In this document: positions 63,859 through 64,000 of the stretch, in pieces | Numbering within the stretch: the first letter of the stretch is position 1 | How the letters are laid out: every line of letters begins with the position of its first letter | Assembly (NCBI GenBank): GCA_902495455.1 | Contig: CABUXJ010000001.1 | Location: forward strand, 62,001 to 126,000 | Length of the DNA stretch: 64,000 bases | Direction: 5' to 3' | Source: an uncultured Prevotella sp. | GTDB lineage: Bacteria > Bacteroidota > Bacteroidia > Bacteroidales > Bacteroidaceae | The notes under the pieces: model-generated | The model's input: only the letters and a program-made list of their open reading frames with translations | Told to the model about the DNA's origin: nothing | The model's database searches: none | Made by a program: the position numbers and the translations under genes

Positions 63859-64000
63859 ACTTTTGCCGATTTTTTTTAAGTTTCGGCCCTTTTTTGTTTG
63901 TTTTGGGCGTGTTTTGGGTCTGTTTCCGAGGAAAATATGTCGTAGGGATGTTACATTGTGGTGTCTCTCACGTTGTGGTAGATATGTAGTCGCGGGTGTT

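Overview
The window reads as a chromosomal segment of a Bacteroidota bacterium, most likely Prevotella or a close relative. Evidence: promoters of the TTTG/TAnnTTTG type, a hybrid two-component system, fimbrillin-like lipoproteins, the type IX secretion (T9SS) translocon SprA, secreted proteins with short Prevotella-style C-terminal tails, an rsfS-ftsH-cdsA operon and a meso-diaminopimelate dehydrogenase. All family assignments come from reading motifs by eye; no database search was run.

Layout. 1-9.5 kb: the tail of a secreted beta-helix-like protein, a secreted protein of unknown function, a 67-residue small protein overlapping a PL11 rhamnogalacturonan lyase, and a GH2 glycosidase. 9.5-16.2 kb: a convergent hybrid two-component regulator that lacks the ATP-binding kinase domain, then two fimbrillin-like lipoproteins. 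17.3-26.6 kb: a complete type I-C CRISPR-Cas locus (cas3-cas5-cas8c-cas7-cas4-cas1-cas2) and a 24-spacer array that ends abruptly at the stop codon of a DUF4421 gene. 26.6-37 kb: DUF4421, dinB, rmuC, a phosphopantetheinyl transferase, a RecD-like helicase carrying an in-frame inverted-repeat insertion, a VWA lipoprotein, a small CarboxypepD_reg-like protein and ddh. 37.4-48 kb: a YejM-like membrane sulfatase-fold protein, ruvA and the very long sprA. 48.9-58 kb: a second pectin/arabinogalactan block, GH28 on the plus strand facing a minus-strand operon GH127-DUF2264-heparinase-like-GH35. 59-64 kb: YitT family protein, then rsfS-ftsH-cdsA and tRNA-Gln(CTG) on the minus strand.

How it fits together. 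The PL11, GH2, GH28, GH35, GH127, DUF2264 and heparinase-like proteins together look like a toolkit for rhamnogalacturonan and its arabinose/galactose side chains. No SusC/SusD pair is visible in the window. SprA would be the outer-membrane translocon for T9SS cargo, and the proteins ending at 1305 and 4311 are candidate cargo.

Unexplained structure. About every 10-15 kb, always between transcription units, lies a copy of a 0.1-0.5 kb GC-rich, palindrome-rich element (six copies, here called E1-E6). It is not coding and matches no element I recognise. Two copies in opposite orientation bracket the CRISPR-Cas/DUF4421 block, and two bracket the GH28-GH127 block. The window also holds at least six unrelated families of long, nearly perfect inverted repeats. 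One of these, with a conserved loop, occurs at two different convergent gene ends.
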